Source of the DNA: Streptomyces humidus
GTDB lineage: Bacteria; Actinomycetota; Actinomycetes; Streptomycetales; Streptomycetaceae
Reading direction: 5' to 3'
DNA: 64,000 nucleotides
Assembly (NCBI RefSeq): GCF_014649655.1
Contig: NZ_BMTL01000002.1
Coordinates: 248,001 to 312,000 of the forward strand
Under the pieces are notes generated by a model, which was given only the letters and a program-made list of their open reading frames with translations, ran no database searches and was not told the origin of the DNA. Positions 16,333 through 24,985 of the stretch are shown here, in pieces. The translations under genes and the position numbers were made by a program. Each line of letters starts with the position of its first letter. Position 1 is the first letter of the stretch.

Positions 16333-17718
16333 TCACTGCGAAAGACGGTCCAGAATGCGCGGGCCCAGGTCGGTCACATCTCCCGCGCCCATGGTGAGAA
16401 CGAGATCACCTGCCTTCGCCATTCCCGCGATCACGGACGGCGCCTCGTCCTTGTCATGGACGGCCGTCACGTCGGCGCCCGCCGCGCGCGCCGCGTCGAT
16501 GATCAGCTCGCTGGTCACGCCCGGGATCGGGTCCTCGCGGGCGGGGTAGACGTCGAGGACGACGGAGGCGTCCGCCAGGGTCAGCGCCTGCCCCATCTCC
16601 GTGCCGAGCTCCTGGGTGCGGGAGAACAGGTGGGGCTGGAAGAGGACGAGGATGCGGGCGTCGCCGACCGCCGCGCGCATCGCCTCCAGGTCGGCCGTCA
16701 TCTCGGTCGGGTGGTGGGCGTAGGAGTCCACGACCTGGACGCCCCCCGCTTCGCCCTTGAGCTGCAGGCGGCGCTTGACGCCCGTGTACGCGGCGAGAGC
16801 GGGGGCGAGCTCCGCGGCCGGGATGCCCAGCGCGACGCCCGCCGCCAGCGCGGCCACGGCGTTGTGCGCGTAGTGGCGGCCGGGCACCGAGACCGCGAAG
16901 ACGAGCTCTTCGCCGTCCAGCACCACGGTCACCTCGCTCTTCAGTCCCTGCGGGACGACGGAGAGGACCCGCACGTCGGCGTCCGCGGCCTCCCCGTACG
17001 TCACCACCCGCACGCCCTCGACACGCCGGGTCAGCTCGCGGGCGCCCTCGTGGTCGGCGGTGATCACCAGGGTGCCGCCGGGCACGATCTTCCGGGCGAA
17101 GGTCTCGAAGGAGTCGTAGATCTCGTCCATCGAGGCGTAGTTGGCGTGGTGGTCGAGTTCGACGTTGAGGACGATGGCGACCTCGGGCGCGTACTTGTGG
17201 AAGCTGCGGTCGGATTCATCCGCCTCGGCGACGAAGATCTCGCCCTCGCCGTGCAGCGCGTTGGAGCCGGGCGCGTCCAGGTCGCCGCCGATCGCGTACG
17301 AGGGGTCGAGCCCGAGTTCGGACAGCGACACCGCCAGCATGGACGTGGTGGTCGTCTTGCCGTGCGTGCCGGCCACGGCGATCGGGCGCAGCCCGTCCAT
17401 CAGCCGGGCGAGCGCGTCCGAACGGTGGACAACCGGGATGCCGAGCTCGGCCGCGCGGGCGAGCTCCGGGTTGTCGGCGCGGATCGCCGACGACACGACG
17501 ACGCAGCTGGCGTCTTCGGCCAGGTGCCCGGCCGCGTGCCCGATGTGCACGGTCGCGCCGAGCGCTCGCAGCGCCGCCGCCGTCTCCGACTCCTTGGCGT
17601 CGCTGCCGGCCACCTTGGCCCCGCGCTGGGCCAGGATCTTCGCGATCCCCGACATCCCGGCCCCGCCGATGCCGATGAAGTGCGGTCGGTCCATGGCGGT
17701 AGGAAGGCCGGGTGCCAT
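16333..17718 (-). CDS. murC: UDP-N-acetylmuramate--L-alanine ligase MurC
   Basis: 461-residue cytoplasmic ligase that adds L-Ala to UDP-MurNAc in peptidoglycan synthesis. The N-terminal Rossmann domain starts HFIGIGGAGMSGIAKIL, the ATP loop AGTHGKTTTTSM lies at about 116-127, and the central motifs EADESDRSF and LNVELDHHANY are present. The C-terminal domain has SYAHHPTEM and FQPHLFSRTQ. The ATG at 17718 is preceded by GGGAGA at good distance. It lies outside the main division/cell-wall cluster, as is usual in Streptomyces. Confidence 0.98.
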   Translation of the reverse strand: MAPGLPTAMDRPHFIGIGGAGMSGIAKILAQRGAKVAGSDAKESETAAALRALGATVHIGHAAGHLAEDASCVVVSSAIRADNPELARAAELGIPVVHRSDALARLMDGLRPIAVAGTHGKTTTTSMLAVSLSELGLDPSYAIGGDLDAPGSNALHGEGEIFVAEADESDRSFHKYAPEVAIVLNVELDHHANYASMDEIYDSFETFARKIVPGGTLVITADHEGARELTRRVEGVRVVTYGEAADADVRVLSVVPQGLKSEVTVVLDGEELVFAVSVPGRHYAHNAVAALAAGVALGIPAAELAPALAAYTGVKRRLQLKGEAGGVQVVDSYAHHPTEMTADLEAMRAAVGDARILVLFQPHLFSRTQELGTEMGQALTLADASVVLDVYPAREDPIPGVTSELIIDAARAAGADVTAVHDKDEAPSVIAGMAKAGDLVLTMGAGDVTDLGPRILDRLSQ

Positions 17719-18155
17719 GTGCTGTCTCCCAAGGTGCGCTACGACGGTCCAGTGCGTCCCCACCCTATGGGGCGGGGCCCGGCCCGGCCGACCCGGGCCG
17801 CGGGGATCCGCCCCGCACCGCCCAGCGCCGCCACGTCGGCTCCACCGCCCCGTACCTGCCTCGGCAGCTCTCGCCCCGCCCGCCTCCTCGGCCCGGCACC
17901 CCGCCAGACCGGCCGGCACCCCGCCGGACCGGCCGGCCTCCGTCCCGCCCGCCTTCGCGGCCCGGGCATCGCGCCTGCCTGCTCGGCCGGGTCTCGGGCC
18001 GGCTTCGAGGCGCGCACAGCTCTCACCGGGAAGGCGCTGCCACTTCCACCCCGCCGACACGCACCTCGACTCCCGTCACTCCGGTCGCCCCGCCCGAACC
18101 CAGCCGCCCCGGCAGGCCCGGCAGGCCGGTCACTGTCGTCCGCTCGGCCTGCGCC
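17719..18155. other. Intergenic low-complexity stretch, no supported gene
   Basis: Very GC-rich DNA made of short imperfect repeats such as CCGGCACCCCGCC (two copies around 17890-17930). Frames on both strands read as Arg/Pro/Ala-rich text with no domain. The murC promoter should lie in the first 100 bases. Confidence 0.6.
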
Positions 18156-18629
18156 CTACGCCTTGCTGTGCGAGAACAGCTTCAGCACCGGCACGCCCAC
18201 CTTGTGCCGCGCCCGGGAGGCCCAGTCCCGGTGGAAGAACTCCTCGACGTAGTGGGGATCGGTCAGCACGATCACCTCGTCCGCCCCGACCTCCGCGACC
18301 AGGGACGTCAACGCATCCAGCGGATGGTCCTCCACCAGCCGGCCCACCGCCGGGCTGCCGGAGGCCTGCAGCGCCTGGAGGGACACCTCCAGAGCCCGCA
18401 CGCCGAAGCCCTTGGCCTCGTCGCCCTCCGGCGTCTCGTTCTCCCGAGCCGCCTCGTCGAGTTCGCCGAGAGCCACGTCGTCGATGGCCCGCAGCAACCG
18501 GTCCGCCTGGTCGCCCCGTGGCTGGAGCAGCACGTGGAAGGAGACCGGATCGTCCCCGTGCAAGGTGGTGACGAACTCCACGTCGGCGGACGTCAGGGCC
18601 TTCTCGATCATCAACACGCTTGTGAACAC
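18156..18629 (-). CDS. Conserved Streptomyces protein of unknown function
   Basis: 157 residues, soluble, acidic. Notable parts are FVTTLHGDDPVSFHVLLQPR, a charged middle segment and the C-terminal core LVAEVGADEVIVLTDPHYVEEFFHRDWASRA. The alternating strand/helix pattern with DEVIVLTDP resembles a universal-stress-protein-like Rossmann fold, which is inference. I recall homologues annotated as indole-3-glycerol phosphate synthase, but the sequence lacks TrpC motifs and that name looks wrong. The GTG at 18629 has AGGAG 12 bases upstream; a second GTG four codons in is equally possible. Confidence 0.85.
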   Translation of the reverse strand: MFTSVLMIEKALTSADVEFVTTLHGDDPVSFHVLLQPRGDQADRLLRAIDDVALGELDEAARENETPEGDEAKGFGVRALEVSLQALQASGSPAVGRLVEDHPLDALTSLVAEVGADEVIVLTDPHYVEEFFHRDWASRARHKVGVPVLKLFSHSKA

Positions 18630-18828
18630 CAGCGCCCCATTCTCCTGCGAGGACCCCCGTGGCCCTCTGTCCTCCGTGGGCCGGTCGCGGCCCTGCGGAA
18701 ACCATCCTTCCCCGTGCTCGCACGGGAGGCTGCGAAACTCAGTGTGCCCGCCGGAGTCGAAACGGAACGGTTGATTCCGCCGATTCGAGAGCCCCGGCGA
18801 CGATACGGACCCCTGTGCGGCCTCACGC

Positions 18829-19656
18829 TCACGGTCGCCGGTACCTGCCGAACAGGAAACCCTCCTCCTCCAGGAGGGACGCCAGGGCGAACCGCTGGGG
18901 AACTGCGAGCGAAGGGCCGCCCGCGATCCGCTGCGCGTCGCCGGCGGTGAGCATCGGGGCGACCGTCAGGCAGAGCTCGTCGAGCACCCCGGCGGCGACG
19001 AACTGCCCCAGCAGCCGGGGTCCGCCCTCGGTCAGCAGCCGGGTGTGTCCGAGGTCGGCGAGGGCGCGGACGGCCCGGTCCGGCTCCACCCCCGTGCCGT
19101 CGCCGGCGATCACGACGCGTGCGCCCGCGCGTTCCGCGACCGCCACCTTGTCGGGCACGGCGGCGGCGCCCGTCAGGATCAGGGTGGGGACGAGCGGCGA
19201 GGTGAAGAGGGGGAGCGAGAAGTCCAGGTCGAGGCCGGCGGTGACGACCGCGACGGCGGGCGCGGGCCCCTGCCCGGCCGCCTCCCGCCGCCGGGCGAAC
19301 TCCGCACGCGCGCGGGCGGGACGGTAGCCCTCCAGGCGTACCGTTTCCGCACCGACGACGACCACGTCCGCGAGCCCCCGCAGGGTGCCGAAGATCCGCA
19401 TGTCGGCGGCGGTGGAGATGGCCTGCGAGCGCCCTTCGTGCTGGGCCGCGCCGTCGAGGGTGGACACCATGTTCGCCCGCAGCCAGGGCCGCGGCTCCCC
19501 GGGGCCGGGCTCAGGGTAGGCATAGGCGTCGGCGAGTTCGTCGAGGCTCCATTCACGGTCCTGACCCGCGTCACTCCCGTCGTCGCGGGCTCCGAGCGGA
19601 CTCCCGCCGGAGGGGGTCGGCACTGTCTGGTCGGTCACAGGGAACAGCCGTCGCAT
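18829..19656 (-). CDS. RibD C-terminal-domain (pyrimidine reductase family) protein
   Basis: 275-residue protein with the RibD C-terminal / dihydrofolate-reductase-like fold. The family run RPWLRANMVSTLDGAAQHEG is followed by ISTAADMRIFGTLRGLADVVVVGAETVR, and the NADPH-site run LLTEGGPRLLGQFVAAGVLDEL is present. There is no deaminase domain, so this is not a full RibD. Actinobacteria carry such stand-alone reductases with unknown substrates besides the riboflavin enzyme. The ATG at 19656 is nearly back-to-back with the divergent zapE (19694), so the two promoters overlap each other's 5' ends. Confidence 0.88.
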   Translation of the reverse strand: MRRLFPVTDQTVPTPSGGSPLGARDDGSDAGQDREWSLDELADAYAYPEPGPGEPRPWLRANMVSTLDGAAQHEGRSQAISTAADMRIFGTLRGLADVVVVGAETVRLEGYRPARARAEFARRREAAGQGPAPAVAVVTAGLDLDFSLPLFTSPLVPTLILTGAAAVPDKVAVAERAGARVVIAGDGTGVEPDRAVRALADLGHTRLLTEGGPRLLGQFVAAGVLDELCLTVAPMLTAGDAQRIAGGPSLAVPQRFALASLLEEEGFLFGRYRRP

Positions 19657-19693
19657 GTCAGGCAGTCTGGCACGCCCCGTAGCATGGGGAACC

Positions 19694-20800
19694 GTGTCGT
19701 CCTCCTCCCCCGCCCCCGGTCTCAGCCCGATAGCCGACGCGGCTCCGGTGTCCCTCTGCACCCGCCGGCCGCACGTCCCCGCGGACCGGCTGGTGGCCGA
19801 GATGGTGCCGCCTCCCCGCTTCGACTCGGTCCGTTTCAGCACCTACCTCCCGGACCCGAACCAGCCCAGCCAGACCGAGGCGGTGGGTGCTCTGGAGACC
19901 TTCGCGGCCGGACTGGGCGGGGCGCATGCGACGGGCGCCGCCGGACGGGGTTTCTTCGGCTTCGGCCGGGCGAAGGCCTCCCGGCAGCCCGCCGGACCGC
20001 GCGGCGTCTACCTGGACGGCGGCTACGGCGTCGGCAAGACCCACCTGCTGGCCTCCCTGTGGCACGCCACCCCGGCCGAGCCCGCACTCAAGGCGTTCGG
20101 CACGTTCGTCGAGCTGACCAACCTCGTCGGCGCCCTGGGCTTCCAGCAGACCGTGCGCACCCTGTCCGGCCACCGTCTGCTGTGCATCGACGAGTTCGAG
20201 CTGGACGATCCCGGAGACACCGTTCTCGTGTCGACGCTGCTCGGCAAGCTGGTCGAGGCGGGCGTCGCGCTCGCCGCCACCTCCAACACCCTGCCCGGCA
20301 AGCTCGGCGAGGGCCGGTTCGCGGCCGCCGACTTCCTGCGCGAGATCCAGGGGCTGTCGGCGCACTTCCGAGCCCTGCGCATCGACGGTGAGGACTACCG
20401 CCACCGCGGCCTGCCCGAGGCGCCGGCGCCGTTCTCCGACGAGCAGGTGACCAAGGCGGCGTACGCGACCGAGGGCGCTTCGCTCGACGACTTCCCGCAT
20501 CTGCTGGAGCACCTCGCCAAGGTCCACCCGAGCCGGTACGGCGCGCTGACCGACGGGCTGGGGGCGGTCTGCCTCACGGACGTGCGGCCGGTGCCCGACC
20601 AGTCCACTGCGCTCAGGCTGGTGGTCCTGGCCGACCGGCTCTACGACCGTGAGGTCCCGGTCCTCGCGTCCGGGCTCCCCTTCGACCGGCTGTTCAGCGA
20701 GGAGATGCTGAACGGCGGTTACCGCAAGAAGTACTTCCGCGCGATCTCCCGCCTCACGGCGCTGGCCCGCGACGCCCGACGGCTCGTCGAGACCCATTAA
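19694..20800 (+). CDS. zapE: Cell-division ATPase ZapE (AFG1-like)
   Basis: 368-residue AFG1/ZapE ATPase. The P-loop is DGGYGVGKTHLL (Gly109-Thr116), Walker B is LLCIDEFEL, and the sensor run ATSNTLP plus the Arg region GRFAAADFLREI follow. In proteobacteria ZapE acts on the FtsZ ring; the role in Streptomyces is not established. The GTG at 19694 sits nine bases after a TAGCAT -10-like box (19680-19685), so the message may be almost leaderless; GGGGA in between could serve as a weak ribosome-binding site. An ATG at 19655 is in frame but would overlap the divergent gene. Confidence 0.9.
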   Translation: MSSSSPAPGLSPIADAAPVSLCTRRPHVPADRLVAEMVPPPRFDSVRFSTYLPDPNQPSQTEAVGALETFAAGLGGAHATGAAGRGFFGFGRAKASRQPAGPRGVYLDGGYGVGKTHLLASLWHATPAEPALKAFGTFVELTNLVGALGFQQTVRTLSGHRLLCIDEFELDDPGDTVLVSTLLGKLVEAGVALAATSNTLPGKLGEGRFAAADFLREIQGLSAHFRALRIDGEDYRHRGLPEAPAPFSDEQVTKAAYATEGASLDDFPHLLEHLAKVHPSRYGALTDGLGAVCLTDVRPVPDQSTALRLVVLADRLYDREVPVLASGLPFDRLFSEEMLNGGYRKKYFRAISRLTALARDARRLVETH

Positions 20801-20881
20801 ACGATCCTGGGCGTCGGGTCAAGAGCCGCTTCCCGCCACCCGTTCCTCTGTTTTGAGGCGCACTCCATCTGGAAACGTGGA

Positions 20882-20913
20882 GTTAACCCTGCAAACAACC
20901 TTGCAGGGTTAAC
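20882..20913. promoter_or_regulatory. Perfect 13-bp inverted repeat between zapE and the carbonic-anhydrase unit
   Basis: GTTAACCCTGCAA (20882-20894) and TTGCAGGGTTAAC (20901-20913) flank a 6-base loop. The arms are unusually AT-rich for this genome and carry no following T-run. It could end zapE transcription or act as an operator for the gene at 20984. A TTGACC-like -35 begins seven bases further on. Confidence 0.6.
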
Positions 20914-20983
20914 GTGTTTCTTGACCAGTCGTTGACCAAGCGTTGATCTGGACCAGAAACGTGCAGCGTGAGGGGGGAGGCGC

Positions 20984-21397
20984 ATGTTCCGTGGTACGAC
21001 GGCCCGGGCCGTGATCTCGACCCTCGCCGCCCTTCTGCTCGCCCTCCCGTTCTTCGCACCCACGTCCTCCTTCGCACACGCGCACACCGTGCGTCACGCC
21101 GAAGCCAAGGTCAAGCCCGGATTCAAACCATCCGGCAAAGCGTTGCGTGAGAAAGCCGTCACACAACGCGACTGCGACCGCTCCGGCGGGCCCACCGACC
21201 CCCTGCGCACCCGGGACCGCAACCGGGCCGCCACGAGCGCCTCCGCGGCCTCGGCGCCCCAGGAACCCGAGCGCACACCGCTCTCGCTGGATCCCGCGGC
21301 CGCGCACCGGCCGGCCCGGCCCGGCGACCGCCACCATCGCCCGTCGAGATCCTCGACGGCCCACTCCCCGGCGCGACTTCAGGTCTTCCGCTGCTGA
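20984..21397 (+). CDS. Small secreted protein upstream of carbonic anhydrase, unknown function
   Basis: 137 residues with a clear Sec signal (Arg near the N-terminus, then a hydrophobic core TLAALLLALPFFAP). Cleavage is plausible after SFA or AHA, which would leave an N-terminal His in either case. The mature part is basic and disordered, with one internal Cys (RDCDRSGG) and one terminal Cys. Third-position GC stays very high throughout, so the odd Arg/Pro/Ser tail is a genuine frame. GGGGGGAGG is placed well before the ATG. It lies 87 bases upstream of the carbonic anhydrase and is probably co-transcribed. I do not recognise a family. Confidence 0.75.
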   Translation: MFRGTTARAVISTLAALLLALPFFAPTSSFAHAHTVRHAEAKVKPGFKPSGKALREKAVTQRDCDRSGGPTDPLRTRDRNRAATSASAASAPQEPERTPLSLDPAAAHRPARPGDRHHRPSRSSTAHSPARLQVFRC

Positions 21398-21484
21398 GCG
21401 AGCAGAACAGCGCTTCCCCCCACCTGTCCTGTGTCCTGCACGTCCGACGCGCCCCCACGGCGCGCCAGGAGGAGTCACCACGCC

Positions 21485-22066
21485 ATGCAGCCCCTCATCG
21501 ACAACGCCCGTACCTTCGGACAGCGCCCTGAGGAGTTCGCCGAACTCGCCGAAGGCCAGTCCCCACAGGTGCTGTTCATCACCTGCTCCGACTCCCGAGT
21601 CGTTCCCGCGCTGATCACGGGCGCCCGCCCCGGCGAGCTCTTCGAACTGCGCACCGCGGGCAACATCGTGCCCCCCTATGGTTCCGACCGCCCCACCGGC
21701 GAGGCGGCCACCATCGAATACGCCGTGGAGGTGCTCGGCGTCAGCGACATCGTGGTCTGCGGCCACTCGCACTGCGGCGCCGTCGGCGCGCTGGTCCGCG
21801 GCGACGACCTCGACGGCGTCCCGGCCGTACGCGACTGGCTCGCGCACGCCGCGGACGAGCCGGAGGCCGCCGACCCCGCCGACCCGACCGTCATGACGGC
21901 GGTGCAGAACCACGTGCTCGCCCAGCTGCTGCGGCTGCGTTCCTACCCCTGCGTCGAGAAGCGGCTGGCGGACGGCCGGATCCGGGTCCGCGGCTGGTAC
22001 TACGAGGTGCACACCGGCGCCGTACGCGAACACCGCGTCGACACGGACGGCTTCGAGGCCCTGTGA
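21485..22066 (+). CDS. Beta-class carbonic anhydrase
   Basis: 193-residue zinc enzyme interconverting CO2 and bicarbonate. The metal ligands are visible as Cys34, Asp36 (TCSDSRVVP), His94 and Cys97 (GHSHCGAV). RTAGNIVPPYG and the C-terminal GWYYEVHTGAVRE are typical. The ATG at 21485 follows AGGAGGAG about 10 bases upstream. Its stop overlaps the SulP start as GTGA, so enzyme and transporter are made together. The pair suggests supply or recycling of bicarbonate at the membrane. Confidence 0.95.
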   Translation: MQPLIDNARTFGQRPEEFAELAEGQSPQVLFITCSDSRVVPALITGARPGELFELRTAGNIVPPYGSDRPTGEAATIEYAVEVLGVSDIVVCGHSHCGAVGALVRGDDLDGVPAVRDWLAHAADEPEAADPADPTVMTAVQNHVLAQLLRLRSYPCVEKRLADGRIRVRGWYYEVHTGAVREHRVDTDGFEAL

Positions 22067-23583
22067 GCGCCGCGACGGACCACGGCGCTCCCGTGCGAAT
22101 ATCCCGGTTCCCCCACCTCAAGCAGGACTTCTCCGCTTCCCTCGTGGTCTTCCTGGTGGCGCTCCCGCTGTGCGTGGGCGTGGCCGTGGCCTCCGGCGTG
22201 CCGGCCGAGCTCGGGCTCGTGACCGGCATCGTCGGCGGCATCGTCACCGGTCTCCTGCGGGGCAGCTCCCTGCAGGTGTCCGGTCCCGCGGCCGGTCTGA
22301 CCGTGCTGGTCTACGAGGCGGTGCGGGAGTTCGGTCTGCCCGCCCTCGGAGTGATCGTCCTCGCCACGGGAGTGCTGCAGCTCGCCATGGGCGCCCTGAG
22401 GCTGGGTCGCTGGTTCCGGGCCATCTCGATCTCGGTCGTCGAGGGCATGCTGGCCGGAATCGGTCTGGTGCTGATCGCCGGGCAGCTGTACTCGATGGCC
22501 GACGGCAAGGCCCCCGAGTCCGGCCTGGAGAAGATCGCCGGACTGCCCGGGACGCTCGCGGACGCCGTCGGCGACGCCGACGCGTCCGCCTCCCTCCTGC
22601 TCGGCGCCGGCACCATCGCGGTGCTGGTGTTGTGGAAGCGGTTGCCCGCGAAGGCGCGCACCGTGCCGGGCCCGCTCGCCGCGGTGGGCCTGGCCACGCT
22701 CGCCGCCCTGCTGCTCGACCTGCCGGTGGCCACCGTCGAGGTCCAGGGCCTGCTGGGCTCCCTCCAGCCCCCGCCGCTCAGCGCCTTCGGCGACCTGGCG
22801 GACGTCGGCCTGCTCGGCACGATCGTCGCGTTCACCCTGATCGCGTCGGCCGAGTCGCTGTTCAGCGCGGCGGCCGTGGACCGGCTGCACGACGGCCCGC
22901 GCACCGAGTACGACAAGGAACTGATGGCGCAGGGCGCGGGCAACACGATCTGCGGGATCCTCGGCGCGCTGCCGATGACCGCGGTGATCGTGCGCAGTGC
23001 CGCCAACGTGCAGGCGGGCGCCCGCACGAAGACGTCCCGGGTGCTGCACGGCGTGTGGCTGCTGCTGTTCGCGGCCCTGCTGCCGGGTGCGCTGGCCTAC
23101 ATCCCCGTCCCGGCGCTGGCCGGCATCCTCGTGCACGCGGGCGGCAAGCTCGTGCCCGTGCGGACCATCGCCGGACTGTGGCGCGAGCACCGCGGAGAAG
23201 CGCTGGTCCTCGTCGTCACGGCCGTGTCCATCGTCGCGGTCAGCATGTTCGAGGGCGTCCTCATCGGTCTGGCGCTGGCCGTGGTCAAGACCGCCTGGGA
23301 GGCCTCGCACCTCAAGCTGGAGATCGTCGACAAGGGCGCGGGACCCGTCCAGGCGCATCTGTCGGGCAACGCGACCTTCCTGCGCCTGCCGAAGATCCTC
23401 GACAGCCTGGAGGCCCTTCCGCAGGACCGCCCGGTGGTGGTGGACCTCTCCGGCCTGCACCACCTCGACCACGCCTGCCGTACGGCCCTCGAGACCTGGG
23501 CGGAGCGGCACAGCGCGGTCGGCACCGAACCGGTGAAGGTCACGGAGCCGGTGAAAGTCACGCAACGCGTGACGACCGGGTAG
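22063..23583 (+). CDS. SulP-family anion transporter, likely bicarbonate-linked
   Basis: 506-residue SulP/SLC26 permease. The N-terminal motif DFSASLVVFLVALPLCVGVA and then GLVTGIVGGIVTGLLRGSSLQVSGPAAGLTV in sequence mark the family. About 11 to 12 membrane segments are visible. The C-terminal 100 residues form a small STAS-like domain (LSGNATFLRLPKILDSLEAL, then VVVDLSGLHHLDHACRTALE). The end carries a doubled EPVKVT unit. Coupling to carbonic anhydrase (GTGA overlap) favours bicarbonate as the anion, though sulfate cannot be excluded. Confidence 0.92.
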   Translation: MSAATDHGAPVRISRFPHLKQDFSASLVVFLVALPLCVGVAVASGVPAELGLVTGIVGGIVTGLLRGSSLQVSGPAAGLTVLVYEAVREFGLPALGVIVLATGVLQLAMGALRLGRWFRAISISVVEGMLAGIGLVLIAGQLYSMADGKAPESGLEKIAGLPGTLADAVGDADASASLLLGAGTIAVLVLWKRLPAKARTVPGPLAAVGLATLAALLLDLPVATVEVQGLLGSLQPPPLSAFGDLADVGLLGTIVAFTLIASAESLFSAAAVDRLHDGPRTEYDKELMAQGAGNTICGILGALPMTAVIVRSAANVQAGARTKTSRVLHGVWLLLFAALLPGALAYIPVPALAGILVHAGGKLVPVRTIAGLWREHRGEALVLVVTAVSIVAVSMFEGVLIGLALAVVKTAWEASHLKLEIVDKGAGPVQAHLSGNATFLRLPKILDSLEALPQDRPVVVDLSGLHHLDHACRTALETWAERHSAVGTEPVKVTEPVKVTQRVTTG

Positions 23584-23622
23584 CGGCCCGGGCCGGCTGA
23601 GCCCGCTGTGCGGTCCGGACCA

Positions 23623-23668
23623 CGGGACGTGGGCCATGGGACGTGGGCCATGGGCCATGGGACGTGGC
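23623..23668. repeat. Short direct repeats GGGACGTGGGCCAT
   Basis: Two full and two partial copies of GGGACGTGGGCCAT lie head to tail between the SulP gene and the slipin gene. There are no coding signals in them. Slippage-type expansion is the simplest explanation. Confidence 0.7.
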
Positions 23669-23746
23669 CCCGGACCGGACAGCGGGCATATCGTTGACAG
23701 GAGCAGACAGAACGGCTGTCACGAACCTCTGGTCGAGGGGGTCGTC

Positions 23747-24712
23747 ATGCTCCAGGAGTTGCTGGGTGCGGCCGCGGCGGTCGCCGCCGGAGCCGCCGTG
23801 TACCTCGCCGCCGCCGCACGGGTCGTCAGGCAGTACGAGCGCGGCGTGGTCCTGCGCCTCGGCCGCCTGCACGGCGACGTCCGCCCACCGGGGCTCACCC
23901 TCGTCATCCCCGCCGTGGACCGGCTGCGCAAGGTCAACCTGCAGATCGTGACGATGCCCGTCCCCGGCCAGGAGGGCATCACCCGCGACAACGTGACCGT
24001 GCGGGTCGACGCCGTCGTGTACTTCCGGGTGGTGGACGCCGCTGCCGCGATCATCAACGTCGAGGATTACCGTTTCGCCGTCTCACAGATGGCCCAGACC
24101 TCCCTGCGCTCGATCATCGGCAAGAGCGAGCTGGACGACCTGCTGTCGAACCGGGAGAAGCTCAACGAAGGCCTGGAACTGATGATCGACAGCCCTGCCG
24201 TGGGCTGGGGCGTCCAGATCGACCGTGTCGAGATCAAAGACGTGTCCCTGCCCGACACGATGAAGCGCTCGATGGCCCGCCAGGCCGAAGCCGACCGGGA
24301 GCGGCGGGCTCGGATCATCAACGCGGACGCCGAGCTCCAGGCCTCCAAGAAGCTCGCCGAAGCGGCCAAGGAGATGTCGGAGCAGCCGGCCGCCCTGCAG
24401 TTGCGCCTGCTCCAGACGGTGGTGGCGGTCGCCGCGGAGAAGAACTCCACACTCGTCCTGCCGTTCCCGGTCGAACTGCTGCGCTTCTTGGAGAAGGCAC
24501 AGCAACCGGTACAGCAACCACTGGTGCAGCAGCAACCGGTGCAGCAACAGCCGCCGGGGGTGGTGCAGGAAGCGGTACCACAACAGCTTGCGGAGAAGGG
24601 GCAACAACCGGTGTCTCAACGGTCGGTGGACGGGGAGCAGAAACCGCTACCGCAACAATCACCGGAGGGGACCAAGCAACCGCTTACGCAAGAACCGCCG
24701 GAGGGGGCGTAG
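23747..24712 (+). CDS. Slipin / SPFH-domain membrane protein with repeat tail
   Basis: 321-residue stomatin/slipin-type protein. An N-terminal membrane hairpin (residues 5-25) is followed by VRQYERGVVLRLGRL and the SPFH core (VNLQIVTMPVPGQEGITRDN, then VRVDAVVYFRVVD). Next comes a coiled-coil with RQAEADRERRARIINADAE, up to about residue 250. The last 70 residues are Gln/Pro-rich and end in 12-residue repeats (EQKPLPQQSPEGT and KQPLTQEPPEGA). The tail uses CAA far more than the rest of the gene. The ATG is chosen because the upstream 37 codons lie in short repeats and GAGGGGG precedes it. Likely a membrane-microdomain scaffold. Confidence 0.9.
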   Translation: MLQELLGAAAAVAAGAAVYLAAAARVVRQYERGVVLRLGRLHGDVRPPGLTLVIPAVDRLRKVNLQIVTMPVPGQEGITRDNVTVRVDAVVYFRVVDAAAAIINVEDYRFAVSQMAQTSLRSIIGKSELDDLLSNREKLNEGLELMIDSPAVGWGVQIDRVEIKDVSLPDTMKRSMARQAEADRERRARIINADAELQASKKLAEAAKEMSEQPAALQLRLLQTVVAVAAEKNSTLVLPFPVELLRFLEKAQQPVQQPLVQQQPVQQQPPGVVQEAVPQQLAEKGQQPVSQRSVDGEQKPLPQQSPEGTKQPLTQEPPEGA

Positions 24713-24735
24713 AAACCGCTTACGCGACCGCGTCC
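24640..24735 (+). repeat. 36-bp tandem repeat running across the slipin stop codon
   Basis: Related units begin at about 24640 (GAAACCGCTACCGCAAC), 24676 (GCAACCGCTTACGCAAG) and 24712 (GAAACCGCTTACGCGAC), exactly 36 bases apart. The first two are translated as the 12-residue slipin repeats. The third lies beyond the TAG stop at 24710-24712, so the array extends past the coding end. Confidence 0.75.
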
Positions 24736-24985
24736 GGTGCAGTCGCACCCAAATTCCTCGCTGCCCCCCACCCCACCAAATCCTGACCACCTCCGCCCTG
24801 CGCCACTTCCCATTCCATCTCCGGCACTTTCCACCGCATCCACTGCGCCCTCTCATATCCTCGACTCGCCTCCATCGCAGGCTTTCGACGAATGACACGT
24901 GCTACAGGCGTGGTTCCCGGAGCGCACTCCGGGTGATAGACACAGCGGGATCACAGTTCCTGTCCGCCAGCAGGAAGGTTTCCCC

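Noticed and set aside
16198-18252. Very long plus-strand open frame opposite msrB and murC
   Set aside because: Antisense shadow of strongly biased genes; the composition is Gly/Arg/Val/His-rich as expected for antisense of Streptomyces genes.
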